64,000 bases of DNA from Pseudomonas lalucatii (GCF_018398425.1 NZ_JADPMV010000001.1:682001-746000); one strand, 5' to 3'. Numbered from the stretch's first letter, positions 40,531 through 55,470 are shown. The notes: a model not told the origin generated them from the letters alone. Program-made: numbers and translations.

Positions 40531-42213
40531 TTAGTTCTGGTTTTCCATCTGCGCACGAATCAGATCACCGATGGTGGTCGGACCGGAAGTCTCGACTTCC
40601 TGCTTGCTACGCATTTCCTTGATCGCTTCCTTCTCGTCCTCGACATCCTTGGACTTGATGGACAGGCTGATCACGCGGCTCTTGCGGTCAACGCTGATGA
40701 TCTTGGCTTCGACTTCTTCGCCTTCCTTCAGCACGTTGCGCGCGTCTTCAACGCGGTCACGGCTGATTTCGGAGGCCTTCAGCGTCGCTTCGATATCGTT
40801 GCCCAGATCGATGATGGCGCCCTTGGCGTCAACTTCTTTCACGGTGCCACGGACGATGGTGCCCTTGTCGTTGATCGACACGTAGTTGGAGAACGGATCG
40901 TCTTCCAGCTGCTTGATGCCCAGGGAGATGCGCTCGCGCTCCGGATCGACGGAGAGGATGACGGTTTCCAGCTCGTCGCCCTTCTTGAAACGACGTACGG
41001 CTTCTTCGCCCACTTCGTTCCAGGAGATGTCGGACAGGTGAACCAGGCCGTCGATGCCGCCGTCCAGACCAATGAAGATACCGAAATCGGTGATCGACTT
41101 GATGGTGCCGGAGATCTTGTCACCCTTGTTGAACTGGCTGGAGAAGTCTTCCCACGGGTTGGTCTTGCACTGCTTGATACCCAGGGAGATACGACGACGC
41201 TCTTCGTCGATGTCCAGAACCATGACTTCCACTTCGTCGCCAACCTGAACGACTTTCGACGGGTGGATGTTCTTGTTGGTCCAGTCCATTTCGGAGACGT
41301 GTACCAGGCCTTCAACGCCTTCTTCCAGCTCAGCGAAGCAGCCGTAGTCGGTCAGGTTGGTCACGCGCGCCATGACGCGGGTGCTCTCCGGGTAACGGGC
41401 CTTGATGGCAACCCATGGGTCTTCGCCCAGCTGCTTCAGGCCGAGGGATACGCGGTTACGCTCGCGATCGTACTTCAGGACCTTGACGTCGATCTCGTCG
41501 CCAACGTTGACGATCTCCGACGGGTGCTTGATGCGCTTCCAGGCCATGTCGGTGATGTGCAGCAGGCCGTCGACGCCACCCAGGTCCACGAACGCGCCGT
41601 AGTCGGTGAGGTTCTTGACGATACCCTTGACCTGCTGGCCTTCCTGCAGGGACTCCAGCAGAGCCTCGCGCTCGGCGCTGTTCTCGGCTTCCAGCACGCT
41701 GCGGCGGGAAACGACAACGTTGTTGCGCTTCTGGTCCAGCTTGATGACCTTGAACTCGAGCTCTTTGCCTTCCAGGTGGGTGGTATCACGCACCGGACGT
41801 ACATCGACCAAGGAACCTGGCAGGAACGCACGGATGCCGTTAACGTCGACAGTGAAGCCGCCCTTAACCTTACCGTTGATAACGCCCTTGACCACTTCCT
41901 CGGCGGCGAAAGCTGCTTCCAGAACGATCCAGCACTCGGCGCGCTTGGCTTTTTCGCGGGACAGCTTGGTTTCACCGAAGCCATCTTCAACCGCGTCCAG
42001 CGCAACGTGGACTTCGTCACCGACCTTGATGGTCAGCTCGCCTTGTTCGTTGAAGAACTGCTCGAGCGGGATGACGCCCTCGGACTTCAGGCCGGCATGC
42101 ACGGTGACCCAGTCACCGTCGATGTCGACCACGATGCCGGTGATGATGGCACCCGGCTGCATGTCGAGGGATTTCAGGCTTTCTTCAAATAGTTCTGCGA
42201 AGCTTTCGCTCAT
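40531..42213 (-). CDS. rpsA: 30S ribosomal protein S1
   Basis: This 560-residue protein starts [18 protein letters not shown], and the ATG at 42213 gives the family's usual length. An extension to 42282 would add 23 residues unlike S1. Six S1 (OB-fold) domains follow one another, seen as repeats of the type [23 protein letters not shown] and the [17 protein letters not shown] class, shortened here. S1 binds mRNA leaders on the small subunit and is essential for initiation at weak ribosome sites. It lies between cmk and ihfB as in other Pseudomonas. Confidence 0.98.
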   Translation of the reverse strand: MSESFAELFEESLKSLDMQPGAIITGIVVDIDGDWVTVHAGLKSEGVIPLEQFFNEQGELTIKVGDEVHVALDAVEDGFGETKLSREKAKRAECWIVLEAAFAAEEVVKGVINGKVKGGFTVDVNGIRAFLPGSLVDVRPVRDTTHLEGKELEFKVIKLDQKRNNVVVSRRSVLEAENSAEREALLESLQEGQQVKGIVKNLTDYGAFVDLGGVDGLLHITDMAWKRIKHPSEIVNVGDEIDVKVLKYDRERNRVSLGLKQLGEDPWVAIKARYPESTRVMARVTNLTDYGCFAELEEGVEGLVHVSEMDWTNKNIHPSKVVQVGDEVEVMVLDIDEERRRISLGIKQCKTNPWEDFSSQFNKGDKISGTIKSITDFGIFIGLDGGIDGLVHLSDISWNEVGEEAVRRFKKGDELETVILSVDPERERISLGIKQLEDDPFSNYVSINDKGTIVRGTVKEVDAKGAIIDLGNDIEATLKASEISRDRVEDARNVLKEGEEVEAKIISVDRKSRVISLSIKSKDVEDEKEAIKEMRSKQEVETSGPTTIGDLIRAQMENQN

Positions 42214-42362
42214 GTTGATTCCTGTTGATTCAGGGCAGGGAATCCGCCCAATCCACACTCCAGACAATGTGGGTTCGTTCATGTAAAAAGAGGCCTGCGG
42301 GACTAGGACTGGTCTCCCGCATGCCTCCTTGTCGAGCCCTCCGGCCTAAGCCGTGACCCTTT

Positions 42363-43052
42363 TCACCCGGCGAGGTCGCGATCGGCGACTTCGCGCAGAA
42401 TGCGTTCAAGCACCTGCTCGATCGAGAGTTCGGTGGAATCCAACTGGATGGCATCGGCGGCCGGCTTGAGCGGCGCCACTGCCCGTTGGGTGTCACGCTC
42501 GTCGCGTGCACGAATCTCGTCGAGAAGACTCGCGAGATTAACATCATCGCCCTTGGCCTTCAACTGCAAGTAGCGGCGGCGCGCGCGCTCCTCGGCGCTG
42601 GCGGTGAGGAATATCTTCAGCGGCGCGTCAGGAAACACCACCGTACCCATGTCGCGACCGTCGGCCACCAGCCCGGGCAGCTCCTGGAACGCCCGCTGGC
42701 GCTGCAGCAGCGCCTCGCGCACGGCCGGCAGCGACGCCACCTGCGAGGCCCCCGCACCGATCTGCTCGTTGCGGATCAGGTCGGTGACGTCCTCGCCCTC
42801 GAGAATGATGCGCTGCCCCTGATCGTCGGTGGCCGCATTGAACTGCACGTCCAGATGGGCGGCGAGCACCTTCATCGCCTCCTCATTGGTCAGGTCGACG
42901 CCATGGTTGCCCGCGGCGAAGGCCAGCAAGCGATACAGGGCGCCGGAGTCCAGCAGGCTCCAGCCCAGCTGCCGGGCCAGCAGGCCGGCGACGGTGCCCT
43001 TGCCCGAGCCGCTGGGCCCGTCGATCGCGATTACCGGTGCCACGGCGCTCAT
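42363..43052 (-). CDS. cmk: Cytidylate kinase
   Basis: This 229-residue P-loop kinase has [17 protein letters not shown] at residues 9-25, [11 protein letters not shown] (~36), [16 protein letters not shown] (~125) and [14 protein letters not shown] (~155, lid Arg). It phosphorylates CMP and dCMP with ATP. Its ATG overlaps the stop of tyrA-aroA by 4 bases, so it is translated in the same minus-strand operon, followed by rpsA after 149 bases. Confidence 0.97.
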   Translation of the reverse strand: MSAVAPVIAIDGPSGSGKGTVAGLLARQLGWSLLDSGALYRLLAFAAGNHGVDLTNEEAMKVLAAHLDVQFNAATDDQGQRIILEGEDVTDLIRNEQIGAGASQVASLPAVREALLQRQRAFQELPGLVADGRDMGTVVFPDAPLKIFLTASAEERARRRYLQLKAKGDDVNLASLLDEIRARDERDTQRAVAPLKPAADAIQLDSTELSIEQVLERILREVADRDLAG

Positions 43053-45307
43053 GACTTGCCCTCCTCGGCGACGCGGATACCCACCTGCGCGGCGAGCGCG
43101 AGGAAGTTCGGGAAGGAGGTCGCGACATTGGCGCAGTCATGGATGCGGATCGGCGCGCCGGCACGCAGCGAGGCCACGCTGAAGGACATGGCGATGCGGT
43201 GGTCGCCGTGGCTGTAGACCTCGCCCCCGCCGATCGCGCCGCCGTCGATGACGATGCCGTCCGGCGTCGGCTCCGCCTTGACCCCCAGCGCCTGCAGGCC
43301 GTCGGCCATCACCTGGATACGGTCGGACTCCTTGACCCGCAGCTCCTCGGCGCCACGCAGCACGGTGCGGCCCTCGGCGCAGGACGCGGCGACGAACAGC
43401 ACGGGAAACTCGTCGATGGCCAGCGGCACCAGGTCTTCCGGGATGTCGATGCCCTTGAGCCTGGCCGAACGCACGCGGATGTCGGCCACCGGCTCGCCGC
43501 CGACCTCGCGCTGGTTCTCCAGGCTGATATCGCCACCCATCAGCTTGAGGATGTCGATCACCCCGGTGCGGGTCGGGTTGATGCCGACGTGCTCCAGGAC
43601 CAGCTCGGAATCCTCGGCGATGCTGCCGGCCACCAGGAAGAAGGCCGCCGAGGAGATATCCGCCGGCACCTCGATGCGGGTGGCCACCAGCTTGTGCCCG
43701 GACTCGACTGTCGCGCTGCTGCCCTCGACCGTCACCGGGTAGCCGAAGCCCTGCAGCATGCGCTCGGTGTGATCGCGGGTCGGCGCCGGCTCGATCACCG
43801 TGGTGGAGTTCGCCGCGTAGAGTCCGGCGAGCAGCAGGCAGGACTTCACCTGGGCGCTGGCCATGGGCATCTGGTAGGTCATGCCACCCAGGCGGCGACC
43901 GCCGCGGATGGTCATGGGCGGGCGCCCCTCGGCGGCGGTCTCGATCTCCGCGCCCATCTCGCGCAACGGCTTGGCCACGCGGTTCATCGGCCGCTTGGAC
44001 AGCGAGGCGTCGCCGGTCAGGGTGGTGTCGAAGGGCTGCGCGGCGAGCAGACCGGCGAGCAGGCGCATGGAGGTGCCGGAATTGCCCAGGTAGATGGGCC
44101 CCGGCGGCGCCTGCAGGCCGTGCAGGCCGACACCGTGGATGGTCACGCGGCCGTGATGCGGCCCTTCGATCACCACGCCCATGTCACGGAAGGCCTGCAG
44201 GGTCGCCAGGGCATCTTCGCCCTCGAGAAAGCCCTCCACCTCGGTGGTGCCTTCGGCCAGGGAGCCGAGCATGATCGAGCGGTGGGAGATGGATTTGTCG
44301 CCGGGAACGCGAATCCGTCCGGACAGTTTGCCACCGGGGTTAGCCAGGAAAATCAGATCGTTCGAGTGCATAGCGTCCACATAGGCCCTGCGGGCCAGAA
44401 TTTTGCTGAAATGCTCGCGGGCCACCCGGGCGCGGGTGAACACGCCCAGCAGTTGATGCCCGTCCCCAGCGTCGACCGCGTCGCGCAAGGCGTCGAGGTC
44501 GTCGCGAAATACGTCGAGGGTGCGCAGCACGGCCTCGCGGTTGGCGAGGAAGATGTCGTGCCACATCACCGGGTCGCTGCCGGCGATCCGCGTGAAATCG
44601 CGGAAGCCGCCGGCGGCATAACGGAAGATTTCTAGATTCTCGCTGCGCTTGGCCAGGGAGTCGACCAGACCGAAGGCCAGCAGGTGCGGCAGGTGACTGG
44701 TGGCGGCGAGGACCTGGTCATGGTGCTCGACCTGCATATGCTCGACGTCCGCGCCCAGCTCGCGCCAGAGGCGATCCACCAGGCCCAGCGCCTGCGGCTC
44801 GGTCTCGGCCAGCGGCGTGAGTATCACCTTGTGGCGGCGGAACAGCTCGCCGTTGGCCGCCTCGACCCCGCTCTGCTCGGAGCCGGCGATCGGATGACCC
44901 GGCACGAAGCGCGCCGGCAGTCCCTCGAAGACCCGTCGCGCGGCGCGCACCACGCTGCCCTTGGCGCTGCCGACGTCGGTGAGCACGGCGTCGCCGAGGT
45001 CGAGTTCGGCCAGCTGGCCGAGCAGTTTCTCCATGGCGAGAATGGGCACCGCCAACTGGATCACCTCGGCCCCCGCGCAGGCGGCCGCCAGGCTCTCCTC
45101 GCAGCGGTCGACCACGCCCAGCTCGACGGCCAGGCGCCGCGACTCCGGATCCAGATCGACGCCCACCACCTCGCGGCACAGGCCCCGCTCGCGCAGCCCC
45201 TTGGCGAAGGAGCCGCCGATCAGGCCGAGGCCGACCACCACCAGGCGGCCGATCACCGGGGTCGCCGCAGGAGCCCGGATAACGGCGCCAGCCTTGACCT
45301 CGCTCAC
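43049..45307 (-). CDS. aroA: Fused prephenate dehydrogenase / EPSP synthase (TyrA-AroA)
   Basis: This 752-residue bifunctional enzyme has residues ~20-300 as a TyrA-type NAD dehydrogenase ([30 protein letters not shown]). Residues ~322-752 are 5-enolpyruvylshikimate-3-phosphate synthase ([35 protein letters not shown], and the DESDR-like [16 protein letters not shown]). The AroA part makes EPSP for chorismate and the TyrA part leads to tyrosine. The fusion is normal in Pseudomonas (PA3164). It starts at GTG, overlapping the hisC stop by 4 bases. The LGNSGTSMR segment has the ordinary Gly and Pro residues of glyphosate-sensitive class I enzymes as far as can be judged. Confidence 0.96.
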   Translation of the reverse strand: MSEVKAGAVIRAPAATPVIGRLVVVGLGLIGGSFAKGLRERGLCREVVGVDLDPESRRLAVELGVVDRCEESLAAACAGAEVIQLAVPILAMEKLLGQLAELDLGDAVLTDVGSAKGSVVRAARRVFEGLPARFVPGHPIAGSEQSGVEAANGELFRRHKVILTPLAETEPQALGLVDRLWRELGADVEHMQVEHHDQVLAATSHLPHLLAFGLVDSLAKRSENLEIFRYAAGGFRDFTRIAGSDPVMWHDIFLANREAVLRTLDVFRDDLDALRDAVDAGDGHQLLGVFTRARVAREHFSKILARRAYVDAMHSNDLIFLANPGGKLSGRIRVPGDKSISHRSIMLGSLAEGTTEVEGFLEGEDALATLQAFRDMGVVIEGPHHGRVTIHGVGLHGLQAPPGPIYLGNSGTSMRLLAGLLAAQPFDTTLTGDASLSKRPMNRVAKPLREMGAEIETAAEGRPPMTIRGGRRLGGMTYQMPMASAQVKSCLLLAGLYAANSTTVIEPAPTRDHTERMLQGFGYPVTVEGSSATVESGHKLVATRIEVPADISSAAFFLVAGSIAEDSELVLEHVGINPTRTGVIDILKLMGGDISLENQREVGGEPVADIRVRSARLKGIDIPEDLVPLAIDEFPVLFVAASCAEGRTVLRGAEELRVKESDRIQVMADGLQALGVKAEPTPDGIVIDGGAIGGGEVYSHGDHRIAMSFSVASLRAGAPIRIHDCANVATSFPNFLALAAQVGIRVAEEGKS

Positions 45308-46413
45308 GCGTCGAGCACCTTGGCCAGGGCCGCCAGGAAGCGGGCGTTCTCCTCCGCAGTGCCAATCGACACCCGCAGATGATGGGGCATGCCGTAGCCC
45401 GCCACAGGGCGAACGATCACCCCTTCACGCAGCAGAGCCTGATTGAGCGCCGCGGTATCGCGGGCAAAATCCACCGCGATGAAATTGCCGCGCGAGGGGA
45501 TCCAGGACAACCCCAGGCCGCGCAAGCCCTCTTCCAGCTGGACCATGCCGGCATCGTTGGCCCGGCGACTGCGCGCCAGGTACTCGTCATCCTCGAGGGC
45601 CGCGCAGGCCGCGGCCAGCGCCAGGCTGTTGACATTGAACGGCTGGCGCACGCGATTGAGCACGTCGGCGACCTGCGCCGAGCTGATGGCATAGCCGACC
45701 CGCAACGCAGCCAGGCCATAGGCCTTGGAAAAGGTGCGCGAGACCAGCAGATTCGGGAAGCGGGCCAGGTAGTCGAGGCCGTCGGGCAGCTCGTCGCCCT
45801 GGGCGTACTCGATATAGGCCTCGTCCAACACCACCAGCACGTCTTCCGGCACCCGCGCGAGAAAATCGCTCAACGCCTGCGGGCCGAACCAGGTGCCGGT
45901 GGGATTGTTCGGGTTGGCGACGAACACCACCCGGGTCTCCCCGTCGATGGCCGCGAGCATGGCCTGCAGATCGTGACCGAAGTCCTTGGCCGGCACCACC
46001 CTGCCCTGGGCGCCCACCGCCTGGGTGGCGATCGGGTAGACGGCGAAGGCGTACTGGCTGAACACCGCATTCTGGCCCGGTCCCAGGTAGGCGCGGGCGA
46101 CCAGGTCGAGCACGTCGTTGGAGCCGTTGCCCAGGGTAACCTGAGCGGCCTGCACGCCGTAGCGGGCGGCCAGCCGGCGCTTGAGCTCGAAGCCATTGCC
46201 GTCGGGATAGCGGGTCAGCTCGGCCAGCTCGCCACGGATGGCCGCCAGCGCCTTGGGGCTGGGGCCCAGGGGGTTCTCGTTGCTGGCCAGCTTGACGATG
46301 CCGGCCGGATCGAGATCCAGCTCGCGGGCCAGTTCGTCTACCGGCTTGCCCGGCACATAGGGCGACAGCTTCTGTACGCCTGGCTGGGCCAGGGCGAGGA
46401 AATCACAACTCAT
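45304..46413 (-). CDS. hisC: Histidinol-phosphate / aromatic aminotransferase (HisC2 type)
   Basis: This 369-residue class I/II PLP aminotransferase has LASNENPLGPSPKAL (~35), NGSNDVLDLVARAYL (~85), FVANPNNPTGTW (~158), DEAYIEYA (~190) and the PLP-lysine segment SRTFSKAYGLAALRVGYA (~215). The ATG at 46413, with AAGAGG 6 bases upstream, gives the family start. A longer frame to 46455 is not needed. In the context of pheA and tyrA-aroA this copy probably serves phenylalanine/tyrosine transamination besides histidinol phosphate. Confidence 0.94.
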   Translation of the reverse strand: MSCDFLALAQPGVQKLSPYVPGKPVDELARELDLDPAGIVKLASNENPLGPSPKALAAIRGELAELTRYPDGNGFELKRRLAARYGVQAAQVTLGNGSNDVLDLVARAYLGPGQNAVFSQYAFAVYPIATQAVGAQGRVVPAKDFGHDLQAMLAAIDGETRVVFVANPNNPTGTWFGPQALSDFLARVPEDVLVVLDEAYIEYAQGDELPDGLDYLARFPNLLVSRTFSKAYGLAALRVGYAISSAQVADVLNRVRQPFNVNSLALAAACAALEDDEYLARSRRANDAGMVQLEEGLRGLGLSWIPSRGNFIAVDFARDTAALNQALLREGVIVRPVAGYGMPHHLRVSIGTAEENARFLAALAKVLDA

Positions 46414-46504
46414 TGCATGCCTCTTGTCGGTCCGCCCGCACGGGTTGCGCGCCACGGTGGAGTCGCCAGCGGCCCGGGCCTGGACCCGGGTCGAGCGACG
46501 GCGA

Positions 46505-47599
46505 CTACAACACCGCCTTGGGGTAGGAGCCGAGCACCTTCAGCGCCACGGCCTCCTGGTTGATCTTCTCCAGCACGTCCTTGATCAGCGGGTCGCGGTG
46601 ATGGCCGACGAAGTCGATGAAGAACACGTAGGTCCACTTGCCGCTGCGCGACGGCCGGGTCTCGATGCGGGTCAGGTCGATGCCGTTGTTGTGGAACGGC
46701 ACCAGCAGCTCGTGCAGTGCGCCCGGCTTGTTGCGCATGGAGACGATGACCGAGGTCTTGTCGTCGCCGGTCGGCGGCACTTCCTGGCTGCCGATGATCA
46801 AGAACCGCGTGGAATTGTCCGGACGGTCCTCGATCTTCTCCGCCAACTTGGTCAGGCCATAGAGGCTGGCCGCCATGTCGCCGGCGATCGCCGCCGAGTT
46901 CCACTCGCTCTTCACCCGCTTGGCCGCATCGGCATTGCTCGACACGGCGACGCGCTCGACGTTCGGGTAGTGCGCATCCAGCCACTTGCGGCACTGGGCC
47001 AGGGACTGGGCATGGGAGTAGATGCGGGTGATCTTGTCGGTCTTGGTGGTCTCGCCCACCAGCAGGTGGTGATGGATGCGCAGCTCGACCTCGCCGCAGA
47101 TCACCATGTCGTGCTCGAGGAAGCTGTCCAGGGTGTGGTTGATCGCCCCCTCGGTGGAGTTTTCCACCGGCACCACGCCGAAGTTGACTGCGCCGGCGGC
47201 CACCTCGCGGAACACCTCGTCGATCGCCGCCATCGGCACGCTGATCACCGCGTGGCCGAAGTGCTTCATGGCCGCCGCCTGGGAGAAGGTGCCCTCGGGG
47301 CCGAGGTAGGCGACCTTGAGCGGGTTCTCCAGGGCCAGGCAGGAGGACATGATCTCGCGGAACAGCCGCGCCATCTCCTCGTTGTCCAGCGGGCCCTTGT
47401 TGCGCTCCATGATGCGCTTGAGCACCTGGGCCTCGCGCTCGGGGCGGTAGAACACCGGCTTCTCGCCTTCGGGCAGGGCCTTCATCTTGACCCGCGCCAC
47501 CTCTTCGGCGCAGCGCGCGCGATCGCTGATCAGCTCGAGGATCTTCTCGTCGAGACTGTCGATGCGCAGGCGCAGGGCCTGCAGTTCCTGCTCGGACAT
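46505..47599 (-). CDS. pheA: P-protein: chorismate mutase / prephenate dehydratase
   Basis: This 364-residue protein has a chorismate mutase AroQ domain (residues ~5-90, LRLRIDSLDEKILELISDR). The prephenate dehydratase domain (~95-275) has VAYLGPEGTFSQAAAMKHFG in part, GVVPVENSTEGAI, and the TRF motif in NSTRFLIIGSQ. A C-terminal ACT regulatory domain (~285-364) has KPGALHELLVPF and LTRIETRPSRSGKW. It converts chorismate to phenylpyruvate and is expected to be feedback-inhibited by phenylalanine. Its ATG shares one base with the serC stop (TGATG), showing tight coupling. Confidence 0.96.
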   Translation of the reverse strand: MSEQELQALRLRIDSLDEKILELISDRARCAEEVARVKMKALPEGEKPVFYRPEREAQVLKRIMERNKGPLDNEEMARLFREIMSSCLALENPLKVAYLGPEGTFSQAAAMKHFGHAVISVPMAAIDEVFREVAAGAVNFGVVPVENSTEGAINHTLDSFLEHDMVICGEVELRIHHHLLVGETTKTDKITRIYSHAQSLAQCRKWLDAHYPNVERVAVSSNADAAKRVKSEWNSAAIAGDMAASLYGLTKLAEKIEDRPDNSTRFLIIGSQEVPPTGDDKTSVIVSMRNKPGALHELLVPFHNNGIDLTRIETRPSRSGKWTYVFFIDFVGHHRDPLIKDVLEKINQEAVALKVLGSYPKAVL

Positions 47600-48684
47600 C
47601 AGCCGCGCTCCTTCTCGAACTCTGCCATATAGGCCACCAGCGCCTGCACCGCGTCGAGCCCCACGGCGTTATAGATGGAGGCGCGCATGCCACCGACCGA
47701 GCGATGGCCCTTGAGATTGAGCAGGCCGCGGGCCTCGGCGCCCACCAGGAAGGGCTGGTCCAGGCGCTCGTCGGCCAGGCGGAACGGCACGTTCATCCAG
47801 GAACGGGCGTTCGTGGCGATCGGGTTGCTGTACAGCTCGCTGGCGTCGATGGCGCCGTAGAGCAGGTCCTTCTTGGCACGATTGCGCTGCTCCATGGCCT
47901 CGACGCCGCCCTGCTCCTTGAGCCACTCGAAGACCAGGCCGGACAGGTACCAGGAGAAGGTCGCCGGGGTGTTGTACATCGAGCCGTTGTCGGCGGCGAC
48001 CTGGTAGTTGAGCATGGTCGGACAGGCGCTGCGGGCACGGCCGAGCAGGTCCTCGCGCACTATCACCACCACCAGGCCGCTGGGGCCGATGTTCTTCTGC
48101 GCCCCGGCGTAGATCAGGCCGAACCTCGACACGTCGATCTCACGCGAGAGGATATCCGAGGACATGTCCGCCACCAGCGGCACCTCGCCGACCTCGGGAA
48201 TCCAGTCGAACTCCAGGCCGCCGATGGTCTCGTTCGGTGTGTAGTGCAGGTAGGCGGCGTCTTTCGACAGCTGCCACTCGTTCTGCCCGGGGATAGCGAA
48301 GTAGTCGTAGCCCTTGGCGCTGGCGGCGACCTTGATGTTGCCGAAGCGCCGCGCCTCCTCGATGGCCTTCTTCGACCAGATGCCGGTGTCGATGTAGTCG
48401 GCCACGCCGTCTTCCGGCAGCAGGTTCAGGGGGATCTCGGCGAACTGCTGGCTGGCGCCGCCCTGGAGGAACAACACCCTGTAGTTCGAGGGAATGGCGA
48501 GCAGGTCGCGCAGGTCCTGCTCGGCCTTGGCGGCTATGCCCATGTACTCGTCGCTGCGATGGCTCATCTCCATCACCGACAGGCCCTTGCCCTGCCAGTC
48601 GAGGAGCTCGGCCTGGGCGCGTTGCAGTACAGCTTCGGGAAGCGCGGCCGGGCCGGCGCAAAAGTTAAAGGCTCGCTTGCTCAC
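47599..48684 (-). CDS. serC: Phosphoserine aminotransferase
   Basis: This 361-residue class V PLP enzyme reads MSKRAFNFCAGPAALPEAVL at the N-terminus, LFLQGGASQQFAEIPLNLL (~75) and YAGAQKNIGPSGLVVVIV (PLP Lys, ~195), and ends with SVGGMRASIYNAVGLDAV in part. I use the GTG at 48684, which has GAGAG 5-6 bases upstream and gives the same start as the P. aeruginosa protein. A GTG two codons earlier is the alternative. It makes O-phosphoserine, and also serves pyridoxal phosphate synthesis. It leads the serC-pheA-hisC-tyrA/aroA-cmk group. Confidence 0.96.
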   Translation of the reverse strand: MSKRAFNFCAGPAALPEAVLQRAQAELLDWQGKGLSVMEMSHRSDEYMGIAAKAEQDLRDLLAIPSNYRVLFLQGGASQQFAEIPLNLLPEDGVADYIDTGIWSKKAIEEARRFGNIKVAASAKGYDYFAIPGQNEWQLSKDAAYLHYTPNETIGGLEFDWIPEVGEVPLVADMSSDILSREIDVSRFGLIYAGAQKNIGPSGLVVVIVREDLLGRARSACPTMLNYQVAADNGSMYNTPATFSWYLSGLVFEWLKEQGGVEAMEQRNRAKKDLLYGAIDASELYSNPIATNARSWMNVPFRLADERLDQPFLVGAEARGLLNLKGHRSVGGMRASIYNAVGLDAVQALVAYMAEFEKERG

Positions 48685-48777
48685 ATCCACTCTCGCTCAA
48701 ATGTTGGGCGCACAGGCCGCGTTGGCCAGCCGCCGAATCCTAAGCCGTGACGGGCGGGGCAGCCCCGCCCAGGCACC

Positions 48778-51540
<2,763 letters not shown>

Positions 51541-51785
51541 GAGTAGCCTGGTTCCTTTTTCTGGTGAAACTCCGCCCCGTTCATCCTGAACCAGGCGAAG
51601 CTTGCCGCCGTGGCCCTAGGCCAGCAACGACTCACGACAAATCAATGAGTTATGCCATGTATCTGCGCAGTTCGGGCGGCCGCGACGGACGCCCCTGAAA
51701 ACCGCCGGAGTGTACCACAGTCGCCGCCCCGCACCTATCCCCGAGCACCCGCCGAAACGGCCTGGAGCGACGCCCGCGAAACCGT

Positions 51786-52862
<1,077 letters not shown>

Positions 52863-53064
52863 GACCCACCTCGCAGTCCCAACGAAAAAGCCGATCATTA
52901 TACGCACATGCGCGACGCCCCCAAGCCCGGGTCGACGCGGAGCGTCACGACCCACCCAAGCCCAGTCCCAGCACCTAGGAGCGCAGCGACGTCCGGGTTT
53001 CGGCTTCAAGCCTGCGGCATTCCCCTATAAACTCGCCCCCTTTCAGTTCGCCGGAAGCCCGCCC

Positions 53065-54387
53065 ATGTCCGCTGCCCCCCTCGACCTTCTCCTGCTCCCC
53101 ACCTGGCTGGTGCCGGTGGAACCGGCCGGCGTGGTGCTGCACGATCACGGCCTGGGCATCCGCGACGGCCGCATCGCCCTGCTCGCCCCCCGCGCCGAGG
53201 CGCTCAAGCACCCCGCCCTGGAAGTCCGCGAGCTGCCGGGCCGGCTGCTGACGCCGGGCCTGGTCAACGCCCACGGCCATGCCGCCATGACCCTGTTCCG
53301 CGGCCTGGCCGACGACCTGCCGCTGATGACCTGGCTGCAGCAGCATATCTGGCCCGCCGAGGCCAAGTGGGTGGACGAGGACTTCATCCGCGACGGCACC
53401 GAACTGGCCATCGCCGAACAGCTCAAGGGCGGCATCACCTGCTTCTCCGACATGTATTTCTTTCCCGCGGCCGCCAGCGAACTGGTACACAAGAGCGGTA
53501 TCCGCGCGCAGATCACCGTCCCGGTGCTGGACTTCCCCATCCCCGGCGCCCGCGATGCCGACGAGGCCCTGCGCAAGGGCCTGGAGCTGTTCGACGACCT
53601 CAAGCATCACCCGCGCCTGACGGTGGCCTTCGGCCCCCACGCCCCCTACACGGTCAGCGACGACAAGCTGGAGAACATCCGCATGCTCGCCGAGGAGCTG
53701 GATGCCGGCATCCACATGCACGTACAGGAAACCGCCTTCGAGGTGCAGCAGAGCCTCGAACAGCACGGCGTACGCCCCCTGGCGCGCCTGGCGCGCCTCG
53801 GCCTGCTCGGCCCGCGTTTCCAGGCCGTGCACATGACCCAGGTCGACGACGACGACCTGGCCCTGCTGGCGGACAGCAACAGCAGCGTGATCCACTGCCC
53901 CGAGTCCAACCTCAAGCTGGCCAGCGGCTTCTGCCCGGTGGAGCGGCTCTGGCAGGCCGGCATCAACGTCGCCATCGGCACCGACGGCGCGGCCAGCAAC
54001 AACGACCTGGACCTGCTCGGCGAGACCCGCACCGCGGCCCTGCTGGCCAAGGCCGTGGCCGGCTCGGCCACGGCCCTGGATGCCCACCGTGCCCTGCGCA
54101 TGGCCACCCTCAACGGCGCCCGCGCCCTCGGCCTGGAGGCGCAGATCGGCTCGCTGGAGATCGGCAAGAGCGCCGACCTGACGGCCTTCGACCTCTCCGG
54201 CCTGGCCCAGCAGCCGGTCTACGACCCGGTCTCGCAACTGATCTACGCCAGCGGCCGCAGCTGCGTCGAGCACCTCTGGGTGGCCGGCAAGCCGCTGCTC
54301 GAGAGCGGCCGCCTGACCCGCCTGGACGAACAGCGGATCACCGCCAACGCCCGCGCCTGGGGCGCCCGAATAGCCGGCCAGGCCTAG
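53065..54387 (+). CDS. mtaD: Methylthioadenosine / S-adenosylhomocysteine deaminase-type amidohydrolase
   Basis: This 440-residue TRZ/ATZ-family amidohydrolase starts at [18 protein letters not shown]. It has the metal-binding [18 protein letters not shown] (~72), [11 protein letters not shown] (~193), [10 protein letters not shown] (~222), and [18 protein letters not shown] (~308). The P. aeruginosa homologue PA3170 deaminates 5'-methylthioadenosine to methylthioinosine. Placement across from mtnA supports a role in methylthioadenosine recycling. The frame is open further upstream but composition and family length favour this ATG. Confidence 0.9.
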   Translation: MSAAPLDLLLLPTWLVPVEPAGVVLHDHGLGIRDGRIALLAPRAEALKHPALEVRELPGRLLTPGLVNAHGHAAMTLFRGLADDLPLMTWLQQHIWPAEAKWVDEDFIRDGTELAIAEQLKGGITCFSDMYFFPAAASELVHKSGIRAQITVPVLDFPIPGARDADEALRKGLELFDDLKHHPRLTVAFGPHAPYTVSDDKLENIRMLAEELDAGIHMHVQETAFEVQQSLEQHGVRPLARLARLGLLGPRFQAVHMTQVDDDDLALLADSNSSVIHCPESNLKLASGFCPVERLWQAGINVAIGTDGAASNNDLDLLGETRTAALLAKAVAGSATALDAHRALRMATLNGARALGLEAQIGSLEIGKSADLTAFDLSGLAQQPVYDPVSQLIYASGRSCVEHLWVAGKPLLESGRLTRLDEQRITANARAWGARIAGQA

Positions 54388-54506
54388 GCACTGCGACAAA
54401 CTGACATATATTGATCCACCCGCGAGCACGCACCGCACGCGACGAAACTGGCACCATAAGCGTCCGAGCCCGAGCCTCCGGCTTGCCGCTTCACCCAGGG
54501 AACCCC

Positions 54507-55205
54507 ATGAGCAACGTCGATCACGCCGAAATCGCCAAATTCGAAGCCCTCGCCCACCGCTGGTGGGATCGCGAGAGCGAGTTCAAACCGCTGCACGACA
54601 TCAACCCGCTGCGGGTCAACTGGATCGACGAGCGCGTCGGCCTGGCCGGCAAGCGCGTGCTCGACGTCGGCTGCGGCGGCGGCATCCTCAGCGAGGCCAT
54701 GGCCCAGCGCGGGGCGAGCGTCACCGGCATCGACATGGGCGAGGCACCGCTGGCCGTGGCCCGACTGCACCAGCTGGAGTCCGGCGTATCGGTGGACTAC
54801 CGGCAGATCACCGCCGAGGCCATCGCCGCAGAAATGCCCGAGCAGTTCGACGTGGTCACCTGCCTGGAGATGCTCGAACACGTGCCGGACCCGGCCTCGG
54901 TGATCCGCGCCTGCCACGCCCTGGTCAAGCCCGGCGGCCAGGTGTTCTTCTCCACCATCAACCGCAACCCCAAGGCCTACCTGTTCGCGGTGATCGGCGC
55001 CGAGTACCTGCTGCGCCTGCTGCCACGCGGCACCCACGACTTCAAGAAGTTCATCCGCCCTTCCGAGCTGGGCGCCTGGAGCCGCGCCGCCGGCCTCGAG
55101 GTCAAGGACATCGTCGGCCTGACCTACAACCCGCTGACCAAGCACTACAAGCTGGAAGCCGACGTCGACGTCAACTACATGATCCAGACCCTGAAGGAGG
55201 GCTAG
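54507..55205 (+). CDS. ubiG: Ubiquinone biosynthesis O-methyltransferase
   Basis: This 232-residue SAM methyltransferase starts [20 protein letters not shown] and has [16 protein letters not shown] (~50) and [13 protein letters not shown] (~115). It ends [20 protein letters not shown] plus a short tail, all typical of UbiG. It carries out both O-methylations in ubiquinone synthesis, near the inner membrane. Its TAG stop is followed immediately by the left end of a 266-bp inverted-repeat element that separates it from mupP; in PAO1 the two genes are adjacent. Confidence 0.97.
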   Translation: MSNVDHAEIAKFEALAHRWWDRESEFKPLHDINPLRVNWIDERVGLAGKRVLDVGCGGGILSEAMAQRGASVTGIDMGEAPLAVARLHQLESGVSVDYRQITAEAIAAEMPEQFDVVTCLEMLEHVPDPASVIRACHALVKPGGQVFFSTINRNPKAYLFAVIGAEYLLRLLPRGTHDFKKFIRPSELGAWSRAAGLEVKDIVGLTYNPLTKHYKLEADVDVNYMIQTLKEG

Positions 55206-55470
55206 GGCGTGCCATTGGTTATTTCCCTGCTGCGTTGCTGCCAGAAAACCGGCCAGGCTAGGCGCTGGCCGCAGGCAATGGTTGTTCCATTGCCAAGGAC
55301 AGCAACAACGCATGGCCGATTTTCTGACGCAACCCATAGGGCCGGGTCTGTTTTGGCGCGATGCGGCGTTTCTCGCCGCTCATTTGGAACAACCAAACTT
55401 CACGGCTCGTGCCTTGCCTCGCGCCAAAACAGACTCCGGCGCAGCGAGGGAAATAGCCGATGACACGCCC
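55205..55470. mobile_element. MITE-like element with 30-bp terminal inverted repeats between ubiG and mupP
   Basis: The left end (55205-55234, GGGCGTGCCATTGGTTATTT and so on) and the inverted right end (55440-55470, GGGCGTGTCATCGGCTATTT) match over ~30 bases with three mismatches and one gap. Inside are a 16-base perfect inverted repeat (GTCTGTTTTGGCGCGA 55346-55361 versus 55419-55434) and a ~20-base imperfect one (GGCC..TTTTCTG, 55231-55253 versus 55314-55333). Short hairpins include GGCAATGG/CCATTGCC, GCGGCG/CGCCGC and TTTGG/CCAAA. It has no coding capacity. The first base is the last base of the ubiG stop, and the right end contains a ribosome-site-like GCGAGGG and the mupP ATG. No target duplication is evident. 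Confidence 0.75.

Noticed and set aside
43139..44635. 498-codon open frame opposite tyrA-aroA
   Set aside because: Antisense of a conserved fused gene; no motifs.
43049..45307. tyrA-aroA fusion as a novel gene fusion
   Set aside because: The same fusion is the normal state in Pseudomonas (PA3164).
48748..48770. GC-rich stem after serC start / before gyrA stop as a gyrA terminator
   Set aside because: GGGCGGGG/CCCCGCCC lacks a T tract, so termination is not supported.
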